Of a DNA stretch of 64,000 bases, positions 18,265 to 28,089 are shown one piece after another. This DNA is from Duncaniella freteri (GTDB taxonomy: Bacteria; Bacteroidota; Bacteroidia; Bacteroidales; Muribaculaceae): the NCBI RefSeq assembly GCF_004766125.1, contig NZ_SJSA01000001.1:1116001-1180000 (forward strand), in the 5' to 3' direction. Each line of letters begins with the position of its first letter. The first letter of the stretch is position 1. The notes under the pieces are model-generated. The model saw nothing but the letters and a program-made list of their open reading frames with translations, made no database searches and was not told the origin of the DNA. A program made the translations under genes and the position numbers.

Positions 18265-19716
18265 ATGGATAAAAATCAACTTGCAGCCGACTTCAAGCGA
18301 CGTGTCAGGGACAATTCACGGACACGCTGGATACGCTTCGGCATTGTGTCACTCATATTTTTCCTATGGGTAGCCTGGCTGGGCAACTGGTGGGTAGCCC
18401 TGGCATGGATACTTCTATTCGATATCTACATCACCGGATATATACCTTTCACCTGGTGGAAGAAGAGCAAGAGTGCGGCTGTGAGAAGTGTGATGAGCTG
18501 GGTAGATGCAATAGTATATGCCCTGATTCTTGTGTACTTCGTGTTCACATTCATAGGGCAGAATTATCAGATACCTTCATCATCACTTGAAAAATCCCTT
18601 CTTGTAGGCGACTATCTTTGGGTCAACAAGATGGCTTACGGTCCGCGCGTGCCCAACACACCGGTCCATTTTCCGCTTGTGCAGAACACATTCCCTATCA
18701 TCAACACCAAGAGCTACCTCGACTCTCCACAATGGAAATACCACCGTCTCAAAGGGCTTGGCAACGTTAAGCGCGGCGACATCGTAGTGTTCAACTTCCC
18801 TGCCGGCGACACTGTGGCTCTCAAAGTGCAGAACCCAGACTACTACACCCTCTGCAAAATGTACGGAAAGGACAATGTACACGCAAATCCGCAGACATTC
18901 GGCGAGATAATCTATCGTCCGGTTGACCGCCGCGAGAACTATGTGAAACGAGCCGTAGGGCTTCCGGGGGAGCGAATCAAGATTGTCGACGGTGTGATAT
19001 ACATCAACGGCAAAGCCATCGCGCAGCCCGATAATGTACAGTTCAATTATTACTATCAGCTCAAACCAGGGGCCACCCCTGCTGAGATATGGGAAGATTT
19101 AGGCATCTCAGCCGACGACCGTCACGAGGTGCCGGTAACACCCGAGGACACCGAAGCCCTCGCAAGCCTCGGATTTATGGTGAATCCCGACGGCTCCGTT
19201 CCAGCCGTATACGTATCGCCACTCACCCCTGCCATGGTGAAGTCTCTTGAGGAGAATCCTCTGACAGCAAAGGTAATGAAAGTACCCGCCAACCATGGAG
19301 AGGTGCTGTATCCCTCGGGGGTTGCCGATTCATGGACCCGCGCCGATTACGGAGAGCTCTGGATACCGGCAAAGGGGACAGCCCTCCGGCTTACTCCCGA
19401 AGCCTGGGACAGATATGCCCGAGTGATACGCGACTACGAAGGGAACCATGACGCCACCATGCGCGACGGCAAGGTATATATAGGGGGAGAACCTGTCGAC
19501 TACTACACTTTCAAGATGGACTATTACTTCATGATGGGTGACAACCGAGATAATTCACTTGACTCCCGCTATTGGGGTTTCGTGCCTGAGGACCATATCG
19601 TAGGACGCCCTGAGAAAGTGCTGATATCGTTCGACAAGGACCGTTCTCTCTTCAACGGCGGCATACGCTGGGACCGCATACTACGTGACGCAAATCCTGA
19701 TAAAGTAAAATATTAA
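18265..19716 (+). CDS. lepB: Signal peptidase I
   Basis: Membrane serine peptidase (Ser/Lys dyad) that removes Sec/Tat signal peptides. 483 aa, typical of the long Bacteroidetes form. Two or three hydrophobic helices lie within residues 24-97. The nucleophile is Ser107 in IPSSSLEKSLLVGD, and the general base is Lys228 in ENYVKRAVGLPGE. Box E MGDNRDNSLDSRYWG lies near the C-terminus. The large insert between the Lys box and box E is usual in this phylum. ATG 18265 is 37 bp after dapB. Confidence 0.94.
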   Translation: MDKNQLAADFKRRVRDNSRTRWIRFGIVSLIFFLWVAWLGNWWVALAWILLFDIYITGYIPFTWWKKSKSAAVRSVMSWVDAIVYALILVYFVFTFIGQNYQIPSSSLEKSLLVGDYLWVNKMAYGPRVPNTPVHFPLVQNTFPIINTKSYLDSPQWKYHRLKGLGNVKRGDIVVFNFPAGDTVALKVQNPDYYTLCKMYGKDNVHANPQTFGEIIYRPVDRRENYVKRAVGLPGERIKIVDGVIYINGKAIAQPDNVQFNYYYQLKPGATPAEIWEDLGISADDRHEVPVTPEDTEALASLGFMVNPDGSVPAVYVSPLTPAMVKSLEENPLTAKVMKVPANHGEVLYPSGVADSWTRADYGELWIPAKGTALRLTPEAWDRYARVIRDYEGNHDATMRDGKVYIGGEPVDYYTFKMDYYFMMGDNRDNSLDSRYWGFVPEDHIVGRPEKVLISFDKDRSLFNGGIRWDRILRDANPDKVKY

Positions 19717-19758
19717 TCCGGCATACTAATCCCGGGAATCCCTCAGGAAAATCAAGAC

Positions 19759-20433
19759 ATGCGCCCTGTAATATATCCAGACAGCCATATACAACTCCCG
19801 CCACGATTATGTGGCGGCATAATGGATTATGTACATGCTTGGGCATACAGATGGTCTGACATGGACTGGACCGGACAGTTCGACAAGCGCGACAAAGGTA
19901 CCCACCGCTTCACTATAGCGGACGTCAGAGGCACATTGCAGCTCACAGTCCCCATTGCCAAACCGTCAACAAGCCGTTGCCGGTGGGATGAGGTGAGAAT
20001 ATCGACCCATGGAGCATGGTGGGACGTACATCGGGTGGCACTCGAAAGCGCGTATGGACGTACCCCCTACTTCGAATTCTACATCGACCGTTTCCTACCA
20101 ATGCTCACCACAGGAGTGGATGACCGCTTCCCCCTGCTTCACACTCTCGCAAAAGCCTGGGACCACGAGATCCGCGACATACTCGGAATGGCTGTCTGCA
20201 ATACGGAATCCCCGACCGAAGGACCGATTCGGGAAGACCACCCCGGACACAATATCCCCGACATCACCGCCGACAACCTGCTCCCCTACCGCCAGGTCAG
20301 ACAGGACAAACTCGGATTCCTTGGAGGACTCTCAATCCTCGATCTCATATTCAATCTCGGACCCGAGGCTCAGATATACCTCAACAACGCAGCCAAAAAG
20401 GCGTACAAACAAGACACATGCCAATGCGAGTAA
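19759..20433 (+). CDS. WbqC-like family protein
   Basis: 224 aa, cytoplasmic. Residues ~10-200 show the WbqC-like pattern: DYVHAWAYRWSDMDWTGQFD, RGTLQLTVPI, and AYGRTPYFEFYIDRFLPML, in which the query runs from Tyr/Asp-rich start to a FEFY-type motif. WbqC proteins occur in O-antigen clusters and isolated in Bacteroidetes genomes, with unproven enzymatic role. Placement directly after lepB (42 bp) is an arrangement I recall from this phylum. Its end overlaps the metF start by 16 bp. Confidence 0.82.
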   Translation: MRPVIYPDSHIQLPPRLCGGIMDYVHAWAYRWSDMDWTGQFDKRDKGTHRFTIADVRGTLQLTVPIAKPSTSRCRWDEVRISTHGAWWDVHRVALESAYGRTPYFEFYIDRFLPMLTTGVDDRFPLLHTLAKAWDHEIRDILGMAVCNTESPTEGPIREDHPGHNIPDITADNLLPYRQVRQDKLGFLGGLSILDLIFNLGPEAQIYLNNAAKKAYKQDTCQCE

Positions 20434-21377
20434 TAGACCAACTCAAAGCCACACAAGGGCACACTGCATTCTCATTCGAGATACTGCCACCGCTTAAAGG
20501 CAACGACATCACACGTGTATACAGCATTATCGACAAGCTCCGCGAATTCGATCCCAAGTACATCAACATAACCTCCCACCACAGCGAGGTCCAGTATCAG
20601 GAGATGCCCGACGGATCCTACATCAAGAAAAAGATACGCAAACGTCCCGGCTCGGTGGCGATAGCATCAGCGATACAGAATAAATACGGCATAACCGCAG
20701 TGCCGCATATCATATGCAAAGGTTTCACACGCGATGAAACCGAATATGCCCTCATAGATCTTAACTTTCTCGGTGTGCACGACCTCCTGCTCCTGCAAGG
20801 CGACGCGAAAGGACCGGACAAATCAGCCGATCCGACAAAAATAAATCAGCACGCCACCGATCTGCAACAGCAGGTCAATGACTTCAACCGCGGGATATAT
20901 GCCGATGGTGAGACATTCGAGGCAAATGCCACGCCATTCAGCTACGGCATGGCATGCTACCCCGAGAAACACGAGTCCGCACCAAACATGGAAAGCGACA
21001 TACGGTATGCTCGCATGAAAGTAGAGCAGGGAGCATCCTATCTGGTGACCCAGATGTTCTTCGACAATCAAAAATACTACGACTTCGTGACTCGATGCCG
21101 TGCAGAAGGCATCACCGTACCCATAATTCCAGGCATAAAGCCCATAGTGCTCAGAAATCAGCTGAATGTGCTCCCGAGAGTGTTCCGCACCGACATCCCA
21201 GAACCTTTCGCCATAGAGCTTGCCCGATGCTCAACCGACGAGCAAGCCAAAGAGACAGGAATAGAATGGAGCATCGCCCAATGCCGTGATCTCATAGCCC
21301 ACGGAGTTCCATCCATCCACTTCTATACGCTTATGGCAACCGACTCAGTGCGCCGTATTGCCAAAGAAATATACTAA
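20418..21377 (+). CDS. metF: Methylenetetrahydrofolate reductase
   Basis: FAD-dependent reductase making 5-methyl-THF, the methyl donor for methionine synthase (metH lies at 54.8 kb in this window). 319 aa TIM barrel with FSFEILPPLKG at the N-terminus, a central SYGMACYPEKHESAPN, and TQMFFDNQKYYDF plus PIIPGIKPI (folate/FAD contacts). The start is either ATG 20418 (MPMRV) or ATG 20424; the overlap with the preceding WbqC-like gene is 10-16 bp. Confidence 0.94.
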   Translation: MPMRVIDQLKATQGHTAFSFEILPPLKGNDITRVYSIIDKLREFDPKYINITSHHSEVQYQEMPDGSYIKKKIRKRPGSVAIASAIQNKYGITAVPHIICKGFTRDETEYALIDLNFLGVHDLLLLQGDAKGPDKSADPTKINQHATDLQQQVNDFNRGIYADGETFEANATPFSYGMACYPEKHESAPNMESDIRYARMKVEQGASYLVTQMFFDNQKYYDFVTRCRAEGITVPIIPGIKPIVLRNQLNVLPRVFRTDIPEPFAIELARCSTDEQAKETGIEWSIAQCRDLIAHGVPSIHFYTLMATDSVRRIAKEIY

Positions 21378-21481
21378 AACACACCGGAGCCCAAAGAGGC
21401 TCCTCACCAAAAGTGCCATCAGGCAGCATACATGGTTTATGTCTGCCAAACCGCCCCAAAAGCAGCAAAAGTTTCTAAACA

Positions 21482-21513
21482 ATTGCCTGTTTTCGCAATT
21501 ATAATTAACTTTG
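21482..21513 (+). promoter_or_regulatory. Promoter of the hydrogenase operon
   Basis: ATTG (21482-21485), 20 bp, TAACTTTG (21506-21513). The -7 box is perfect and the -33 box is 3 of 4. Predicted start is about 21520, so the hydA coding region must start after that, at ATG 21546. Confidence 0.6.
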
Positions 21514-21545
21514 CGTCATATATTTTAAACTTATTTTACCATCGC

Positions 21546-23009
21546 ATGGCACTTAAGAACAATATTATGATTGTTCGACACAAATTGCTGACAGAACTTG
21601 TCAAATTGTGGAAGAACGGTACACTAATCGAAAAAATTGACAGACTCCCCATCGAACTGAGTCCTCGTAACTCGGGGCACCCGGGCCGGTGCTGCATTCA
21701 CAAGGAACGTGCCGTGTGGAAATATAAATCACTCCCTCTTCTCGGACTTGACATGACCAATGAATCCGACGAGCTGACACCACTGTCGGAATATGCCCGC
21801 ATGGCAATGGACCGCTCAAAGAACGGCGTGATAAAGGACAATATAATGTGCGTCATCGACGAGGCATGCTCATCGTGCGTACAGATCAACTATGAGATCA
21901 CCAACCTGTGTCGCGGATGTGTGGCGCGCTCCTGCATACACAACTGCCCCAAAGGCTGCATTTCGCTCGACGAAGAATCGGGCAAGGCACGCATTGACCA
22001 TAACACATGCATAAGCTGTGGCATATGCCACAAATCATGTCCATATCACGCTATCGTATACATCCCTGTGCCCTGTGAGGAGGCATGTCCGGTAGGCGCG
22101 ATCACCAAAGATGAAAGAGGCATCGAATACATCAACGAAGAGAAATGCATCTATTGCGGCAAATGCATGAATGCCTGCCCATTCGGAGCAATCTTCGAAA
22201 TATCGCAGGCTTTCGATGTGCTGGAGGCTATAAGACGCGGGGAGAAGGTGACTGCAATAGTAGCCCCGTCAATACTCGGACAGTTCGACACCACCATCGA
22301 ACAGGTGTACGGTGCCCTACGCAAGATAGGCTTCACCGATGTGATAGAAGTCGCACAGGGCGCAATGATGACTGTAGAGCATGAGGGACACGAACTACTC
22401 GAACGCATCGAAGGCGGAGCTCCGTTCATGACCACATCATGCTGCCCATCGTACATAGAACTTGTACGCAAGCATCTCCCAGCCCTACAGAAATACGTAT
22501 CCGAGACAGGCTCCCCCATGTACTACACAGCGAGAATCGCCAAGGAGAAAGACCCTGAAGCGAAAGTCGTGTTCATGGGACCATGCGTAGCTAAGCGCAA
22601 AGAAGCCCGCCGTGACGACGCAGTGGACTATGTGATGACTTTTGAAGAGGTCGCCTCCATATTCGATGCTTACGAAATAGACTTTGCGAAGGAACAGCCC
22701 TATGCCATGGAGCATACATCCGTACGTGAGGCACACGGATTTGCGGCTACAGGAGGTGTTGCAGGAGCTGTCAAGAGCTATCTGAAGTTCGATGCCGACC
22801 GTGTAAATGAACTTCAAGTGTCCGACCTCCACAAGAAAAACATATCTCTGCTCGGCATATATGCCAAAACAGGCAAAGCACCCGCCAACTTCATAGAAGT
22901 CATGGCATGCGAGGGTGGCTGCATCACCGGTCCAAGTTCGGGCACAACAGTATCCGACGGAAAACGGAGATTCGCAAAAGAACTGACAAAGCAGAAGAAA
23001 ACATACTAA
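21546..23009 (+). CDS. hydA: [FeFe]-hydrogenase catalytic subunit (monomeric, group B-like)
   Basis: 487 aa from ATG 21546; an in-frame ATG at 21432 lies upstream of the promoter and is rejected. The N-terminal third carries an unusual Cys-rich stretch CRGCVARSCIHNCPKGC and then ferredoxin-type cluster motifs CISCGICHKSC, CEEAC and CIYCGKCMNAC. The H-cluster domain has all three signatures: L1 TSCCPSY, L2 GPCVAKRKEA and L3 ACEGGC. It evolves or takes up H2 using ferredoxin; no diaphorase subunits are adjacent, which fits a cytosolic ferredoxin hydrogenase. First gene of the hydAEGF operon; the next gene begins 30 bp later. Confidence 0.9.
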   Translation: MALKNNIMIVRHKLLTELVKLWKNGTLIEKIDRLPIELSPRNSGHPGRCCIHKERAVWKYKSLPLLGLDMTNESDELTPLSEYARMAMDRSKNGVIKDNIMCVIDEACSSCVQINYEITNLCRGCVARSCIHNCPKGCISLDEESGKARIDHNTCISCGICHKSCPYHAIVYIPVPCEEACPVGAITKDERGIEYINEEKCIYCGKCMNACPFGAIFEISQAFDVLEAIRRGEKVTAIVAPSILGQFDTTIEQVYGALRKIGFTDVIEVAQGAMMTVEHEGHELLERIEGGAPFMTTSCCPSYIELVRKHLPALQKYVSETGSPMYYTARIAKEKDPEAKVVFMGPCVAKRKEARRDDAVDYVMTFEEVASIFDAYEIDFAKEQPYAMEHTSVREAHGFAATGGVAGAVKSYLKFDADRVNELQVSDLHKKNISLLGIYAKTGKAPANFIEVMACEGGCITGPSSGTTVSDGKRRFAKELTKQKKTY

Positions 23010-23039
23010 AGTGGCATTCGTCCCCGCCATCAATCATCT

Positions 23040-24044
23040 GTGGACAACGACTTTATACTGAAAATTCTCGACAAGGACGCGCCACGCGCCTTGATCGGGA
23101 AGCTACACGCCGATGCCCGACGCCTCACCGATGAGGTGTTCGGGCGCGATGTGTATGCAAGGGGGCTGATCGAGATCACCAATGTGTGCCGCAACAACTG
23201 TCTTTACTGCGGCATACGCTCAGGCAATACATCGGTGAGCCGTTACACACTCTCCACCGAACAGATTGTAAGCTCATGCCGGACTGCCCATTCAGCCGGA
23301 CTGCGGTCCTTCGTTCTCCAAGGAGGTGAGAACCCGGCTCTTACAGCCGATCGTATAGAGTCTATCGTAAGAGAGATATCCTCGGAATTCCCGGATTCAG
23401 CCATAACACTCTCTCTTGGAGAATGGGACGACAATGATATACAGAGGTTCCGCGAGGCAGGTGCAACACGCTACCTGCTCAGGCATGAGACACGCTCGGA
23501 AACCCATTACCTCAGGCTGCATCCGGAATCAATGTCGCTCCACAACCGTATCAGATGCCTCCGCACACTTAAACGCACAGGCTACCAGACCGGTACCGGA
23601 ATGATGATAGGCACACCATTCCAGACACTCGGCAATATAATCGAGGATATTGACTTCTTGAGGGAGCTGCAGCCCGAAATGATAGGTATAGGGCCTTTCA
23701 TTCCTGCCGACAACACTCCGTTCTCAACCTTCCCGGCCGGAAGCGTAGAGCTCACACTGCGGCTCATATCAGTGCTACGGCTCATATTCCCCAAAGCCAA
23801 CATACCTGCCACAACGGCACTTGCCACACTTGACCCCACACGCGGACGCATTGCCGGGCTGAATGCCGGAGCAAATGTCGTGATGCCCAACATATCTCCA
23901 CCCGATGCGCGGAACGCCTACAGGCTCTACGATAACAAGGCGGCTTTCGGACTTGAATCAATCGACGGAATTGACGGACTCGCCCGATCATTAGCCGAAT
24001 CCGGTTTCAATCTGTCATTCGACCGCGGAGACTACCGCGGCTAA
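23040..24044 (+). CDS. hydE: [FeFe]-hydrogenase maturase HydE (radical SAM)
   Basis: 334 aa. Radical-SAM enzyme that helps to build the azadithiolate-bridged di-iron precursor of the H-cluster. It has the CxxxCxxC motif in NVCRNNCLYCGIR, then LRSFVLQGGENPALT, LRHETRSETHYLRLHPES and the C-terminal LDPTRGRIAGLNAGANVVMPN. The only possible start near the expected N-terminus is GTG 23040 (MDNDFILKIL); no ATG fits. It is second gene of the hydrogenase operon, with 20 bp to hydG. Confidence 0.92.
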   Translation: MDNDFILKILDKDAPRALIGKLHADARRLTDEVFGRDVYARGLIEITNVCRNNCLYCGIRSGNTSVSRYTLSTEQIVSSCRTAHSAGLRSFVLQGGENPALTADRIESIVREISSEFPDSAITLSLGEWDDNDIQRFREAGATRYLLRHETRSETHYLRLHPESMSLHNRIRCLRTLKRTGYQTGTGMMIGTPFQTLGNIIEDIDFLRELQPEMIGIGPFIPADNTPFSTFPAGSVELTLRLISVLRLIFPKANIPATTALATLDPTRGRIAGLNAGANVVMPNISPPDARNAYRLYDNKAAFGLESIDGIDGLARSLAESGFNLSFDRGDYRG

Positions 24045-24064
24045 CGCTCTACCACACAACAATC

Positions 24065-25463
24065 ATGTCAGCGACAAAATTCATAAACCATTCAGAAATA
24101 CTTGACACCATACGGTATGCGGCTGAAAATGCCAATAACCGCCATCTTGTGGATGCGATCCTCGACAAAGCCAAGGACTGCCGGGGGCTCACCCACCGCG
24201 AAGCCGCCGTACTGCTCGAATCGACCGATCCGGAAGTGACAGAACGTGTAAAGGATCTTGCCCACGATATAAAGAAACAGTTCTACGGCAACCGTATTGT
24301 GATGTTTGCCCCCCTATATCTCTCCAACTATTGCGTGAACGGATGCACATACTGCCCCTACCACGCCATCAACCGTGACATCCCACGCCGCAAACTCTCA
24401 CAGGAGGAGATACGCCGTGAGGTCACAGCCCTTCAGGACATGGGGCATAAAAGGCTGGCGATAGAAGCCGGAGAGGACCCTCGCAACAACCCTCTCGAAT
24501 ATATCCTCGAATCCATCGACACAATCTATTCAACACGCCACCGCAACGGAGCCATCAGACGTGTCAACGTTAACATCGCCGCAACAACCGTAGAGAATTA
24601 CCGTCGCCTTCGTGACGCCAAAATAGGGACATACATACTCTTTCAGGAGACCTACCATAAGGACAACTATGAACGGCTTCACCCGAAAGGTCCAAAAAGC
24701 GATTATGCCTACCATACCGAAGCCATGGACCGAGCCATGGAAGGGGGCATAGAGGATATAGGTCTGGGTGTTCTATACGGACTGTCGACCTACCTGTATG
24801 ATTTCATAGGGTTGCTCATGCATGCCGAACATCTTGAAGAGCGTTTCGGGGTGGGACCTCACACGATCAGTGTGCCACGAATATGTTCGGCTTTCGACAT
24901 AGAAAAAGGTAATTTCAATGACGGCATATCCGATGAACTGTTCTGCCGCATTGTGGCAGTGCTGCGTATAGCCGTGCCGTACACAGGGCTCATAGTCTCG
25001 ACTCGTGAATCACCGGCGGTAAGAGCAAAGATTCTTGATCTCGGAGTATCACAGATGAGCGGAGGCTCAAAAACAACAGTCGGGGATATATACCGATGAA
25101 CCGGAGGCTGAGGACACCGCACAATTCGATGTTTCGGACCACCGTACACTCTCCCAGGTGGTGGAATGGCTCCTTGACACAGGGCATATCCCATCGTTCT
25201 GCACGGCATGCTACAGAGAGGGGCGCACAGGCGACCGCTTTATGTCGCTTGTAAAGTCAGGTCAGATAGCCAACTGCTGCGGTCCAAACGCGATTATGAC
25301 CCTCAAGGAGTTTATGGTCGACTATGGGTCACCATCGCTCCGAGAGAAAGGCGAGGCACTTATAGTGCGGGAACTCAACTCGATCACCAATCCTAAAGTG
25401 CGAGAAATAGCAATAAGGAATCTTGCAATGATCGAACAGGGTCAACGAGATTTCAGATTCTAA
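24065..25463 (+). pseudogene. hydG: [FeFe]-hydrogenase maturase HydG, frameshifted
   Basis: HydG is the radical-SAM tyrosine lyase that makes the CO and CN ligands of the H-cluster. The first frame (24065-25099) encodes 344 aa with CVNGCTYCPYH (SAM cluster), EAGEDP and the rest of the barrel, and stops right after SGGSKTTVGD. The remainder continues without interruption in the next frame (from about 25083): GIYTDEPEAED..., then FCTACYREGRTGDRFM...NCC. This is the C-terminal domain with the CX2CX22C ligands of the auxiliary cluster. A one-base excess (or two-base loss) in the GGGG run at 25082-25085 explains the split. Both halves are otherwise intact, so this is a very recent mutation, a sequencing error, or recoding. 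hydF starts 11 bp after the second half ends. Confidence 0.88.
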
Positions 25464-25474
25464 AAACTGGCGAC

Positions 25475-26620
25475 ATGAACCGACTGCACATAATAATACT
25501 CGGAGCCTGCAACAGCGGAAAATCATCGTTAGTCAACATGCTGACCGACCAGTCGACATCCCTGGTAGCGGACACTCCGGGGACTACGACCGACCCTGTC
25601 CGCAGGAACATGGAGCTGCCCGAAGCCGGTCCATGCGTTTTCATAGACACTGCCGGATTCGACGATGACACAGAGCTGGGCAGACAGCGCATCAGCCTGA
25701 CTCTTAAGGCTCTTGATGAAGCCGACATCGCACTCCTGCTTGTGGGAGAGAACATGGGCGAAGAGGCACACTGGCAAGAAATCCTAAAACAGCGCGGCAT
25801 TCCATATGCAGAGATAGCCAACAAAGCAGACCTCAACAGAACGGTGCCCGACAATGCCATATCCATAAGCTCCATACGTGACAGAGCAAAGAACCGCACC
25901 ATCCTGATTGAAGCCATTCTACGTATACTTCCATCAGATTTCGGCACCCGATCTATCACCGGAGGTATGGCCAAGGAGGGTGACACTGTAGTGCTTGTGA
26001 TGCCACAGGACGATTCTGCACCCAAAGGCAGACTCATACTGCCTCAGGTACAGACCATACGCGAACTTCTCGACCTGAAAGCCATCCCGGTATGCACTGT
26101 CCCGGAAAAACTCCAAGACACACTCTCCACCCTTAATTCAGCCCCATCGCTTATAATTACCGACTCACAGGCTTTTGCAAATGTATATCCTCTGGTGCCC
26201 GAAGGTACTATGCTCACATCATTCTCGGTGCTCATGGCTGCACACAAGGGTGACATCAGATTCTTCGCCGAAAGCGCGCAAACAATATCAAAACTTACAG
26301 AGAGTTCTCATGTGCTCATCGCCGAGGCATGCACCCACGCACCTCAGAGCGAGGACATAGGCAGAGCAAAGATTCCAGCTCTCCTGAGAAAAAGAATCGG
26401 TCAGGGACTGCGCATCGACCATGTGTCAGGACGCGACTTCCCCGACAATCTGACCGGATATGACCTGGTGATCCACTGCGGAGGATGCATGTTCAATCGT
26501 CAATACCTGCTTTCACGCGTGGCAAGAGCCAAGGCACAAGGGGTTCCGATGACCAACTACGGCATCACGATAGCCCATCTGACAGGAGCACTCTCAAAGG
26601 TAACTCTTCCCGAGAAATAA
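25475..26620 (+). CDS. hydF: [FeFe]-hydrogenase maturation GTPase HydF
   Basis: 381 aa scaffold GTPase that carries the di-iron precursor and delivers it to HydA. The N-terminal Era-like GTPase has P-loop GACNSGKSSL (residues 9-18), the switch region DTPGTTTDPV, the DTAG motif and NKAD. The C-terminal cluster-binding domain has the CTHAP motif and HCGGC, supplying the CxH...HCxxC ligands. Last gene of the operon; a perfect palindromic terminator follows 30 bp later. The intact HydF, HydE and HydA make the hydG frameshift notable. Confidence 0.93.
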   Translation: MNRLHIIILGACNSGKSSLVNMLTDQSTSLVADTPGTTTDPVRRNMELPEAGPCVFIDTAGFDDDTELGRQRISLTLKALDEADIALLLVGENMGEEAHWQEILKQRGIPYAEIANKADLNRTVPDNAISISSIRDRAKNRTILIEAILRILPSDFGTRSITGGMAKEGDTVVLVMPQDDSAPKGRLILPQVQTIRELLDLKAIPVCTVPEKLQDTLSTLNSAPSLIITDSQAFANVYPLVPEGTMLTSFSVLMAAHKGDIRFFAESAQTISKLTESSHVLIAEACTHAPQSEDIGRAKIPALLRKRIGQGLRIDHVSGRDFPDNLTGYDLVIHCGGCMFNRQYLLSRVARAKAQGVPMTNYGITIAHLTGALSKVTLPEK

Positions 26621-26650
26621 GTCTTTAAAGTGTAAATACTTACCACCATT

Positions 26651-26690
26651 CAAAGATAAGGGCGGGAACATGTTCCCGCCCTTATCTTTG
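26651..26690. terminator. Perfect 40-bp palindrome, bidirectional terminator
   Basis: The two 20-nt halves 26651-26670 and 26671-26690 are exact reverse complements (centre ACATGT, GC-rich middle GGCGGG). It lies between the convergent ends of hydF (26620) and the alkaline phosphatase (26703), so it can end transcripts from both sides. Confidence 0.75.
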
Positions 26691-26702
26691 AATATATGTT
26701 CT

Positions 26703-28088
26703 TTACTTCATTAGCCCGCGAATCTTCGCCGGAATGGATGTATTGTCATTCAGGGATGAGAAACATTCGGCTCCGACTCCGATTGCATAGAGCGGGACAA
26801 GACCGCCAGAATGTCCGTTAGTGGTAAATCCTATGCCAGTGACACCATCAATAACACGATACACTTTCTCAGTAAAAGTATTGAACGAATTGTACAGCGT
26901 GTGATGATCGGATGCCATATCACCTTTGAAACAGCGGTTGAATTCCTCTTCAAGCTGAGCCGTCTGCTCGTCAGTCACAGGGACATGACTCCAAAAACCG
27001 AGCTTGTCAGTCAATATCTCCTTCATATCCTCCCATTCGTATATACGGCGTGACTTGCGCATGGCACGGCACATATCGGCGAAGCGATCCTTTGATATCT
27101 TTTGATAATCCATATAGCCGAGACGCAGGTCGTAACCTACATTATTGTTGCCGAGCCCCATGCCTCCGGTCTCGTGATCGGCAGTCACAACGATAAGAGT
27201 CTCATCGGGATGTGCAAGATAGAAATCATACGCATGGCGGAGAGCCTGATTGAAGTTGAGGACCTCCTTGACGATAGTGCCGCCGTCATTTGCATGACCG
27301 CCATAGTCGATATTTCCACCCTCAACCATCATAAAGAAACGGTCTCTGCCATTCTTCTGCAAGTGGCTTATAGCAGCTTCCGTCATATCGGGAAGGCTCA
27401 TAGCCCCAGGGACAGAATCTATGGTAAAATTGATCTGCCCTAATGTGATCTCCTCAGGATTGAGCAGAAGCACACGACGCGACCGGATACCATCAAGCCC
27501 TTCAATACCATAAGCAATATCCACACCGTTATCCCGGAATGAATCGATGAGATCATTAGGGTTCCCGTCCTTATCTTTTGTGCCGCGCAGATTGGACCCA
27601 GCAATAAAGTCATAGCCTGACTCAGCAGCCTGTTTCCCTACCTCATAGTACATGCCACGGTCCGGCACATGGGCGTAGAATGCTCCAGGCGTAGCGTCAT
27701 CAGGCGGGACAGAAGTCACAAGAGCCACACCATATCCACGGTCAAAAAGCTCCTTGGCTATTGATGTGACCGCAACAGTATCAGGAGTCACGCCAAGCAT
27801 CCCGTTATCGGTCTTATGTCCGGTAGCCAGAGCTGTGCCGGCGGCGGCAGAGTCTGTGACAGGGGATGATGCTGAGTGTGTGGTGACCTGCGATGCGACA
27901 GGAAACTGCATCATAAGAATAGGATCGGTATTGCCGAGCACAGTACGGTTGTACACCTGTGCGGAAAGCACCTGCGCCATCCCCATACCGTCACCGATAA
28001 AATAGAATATATATTTCGGAGCCTGGGCACCATAAACATGTGCCACAGACCATAAGGCAACGATAAGGGACAATAATCGTAGTTTCAT
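26703..28088 (-). CDS. Alkaline phosphatase
   Basis: 461 aa secreted enzyme with a cleavable N-terminal signal (VAHVYGAQA). It removes phosphate from organic esters in the periplasm. Family motifs: metal-binding FYFIGDGMGMAQV, the nucleophile Ser in VTDSAAAGTALATGHKT, the EGGNIDYGGHAND metal site, ADHETGGM and TNGHSGG. This matches the PhoA/ALP superfamily form common in Bacteroidetes. One base separates it from the upstream GH3 gene, indicating co-transcription. Confidence 0.93.
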   Translation of the reverse strand: MKLRLLSLIVALWSVAHVYGAQAPKYIFYFIGDGMGMAQVLSAQVYNRTVLGNTDPILMMQFPVASQVTTHSASSPVTDSAAAGTALATGHKTDNGMLGVTPDTVAVTSIAKELFDRGYGVALVTSVPPDDATPGAFYAHVPDRGMYYEVGKQAAESGYDFIAGSNLRGTKDKDGNPNDLIDSFRDNGVDIAYGIEGLDGIRSRRVLLLNPEEITLGQINFTIDSVPGAMSLPDMTEAAISHLQKNGRDRFFMMVEGGNIDYGGHANDGGTIVKEVLNFNQALRHAYDFYLAHPDETLIVVTADHETGGMGLGNNNVGYDLRLGYMDYQKISKDRFADMCRAMRKSRRIYEWEDMKEILTDKLGFWSHVPVTDEQTAQLEEEFNRCFKGDMASDHHTLYNSFNTFTEKVYRVIDGVTGIGFTTNGHSGGLVPLYAIGVGAECFSSLNDNTSIPAKIRGLMK

Positions 28089-28089
28089 A

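Noticed and set aside
21432..21545. Upstream in-frame ATG extending hydA by 38 residues
   Set aside because: The extension lies on top of the promoter -7 and -33 boxes and does not look like the family N-terminus.
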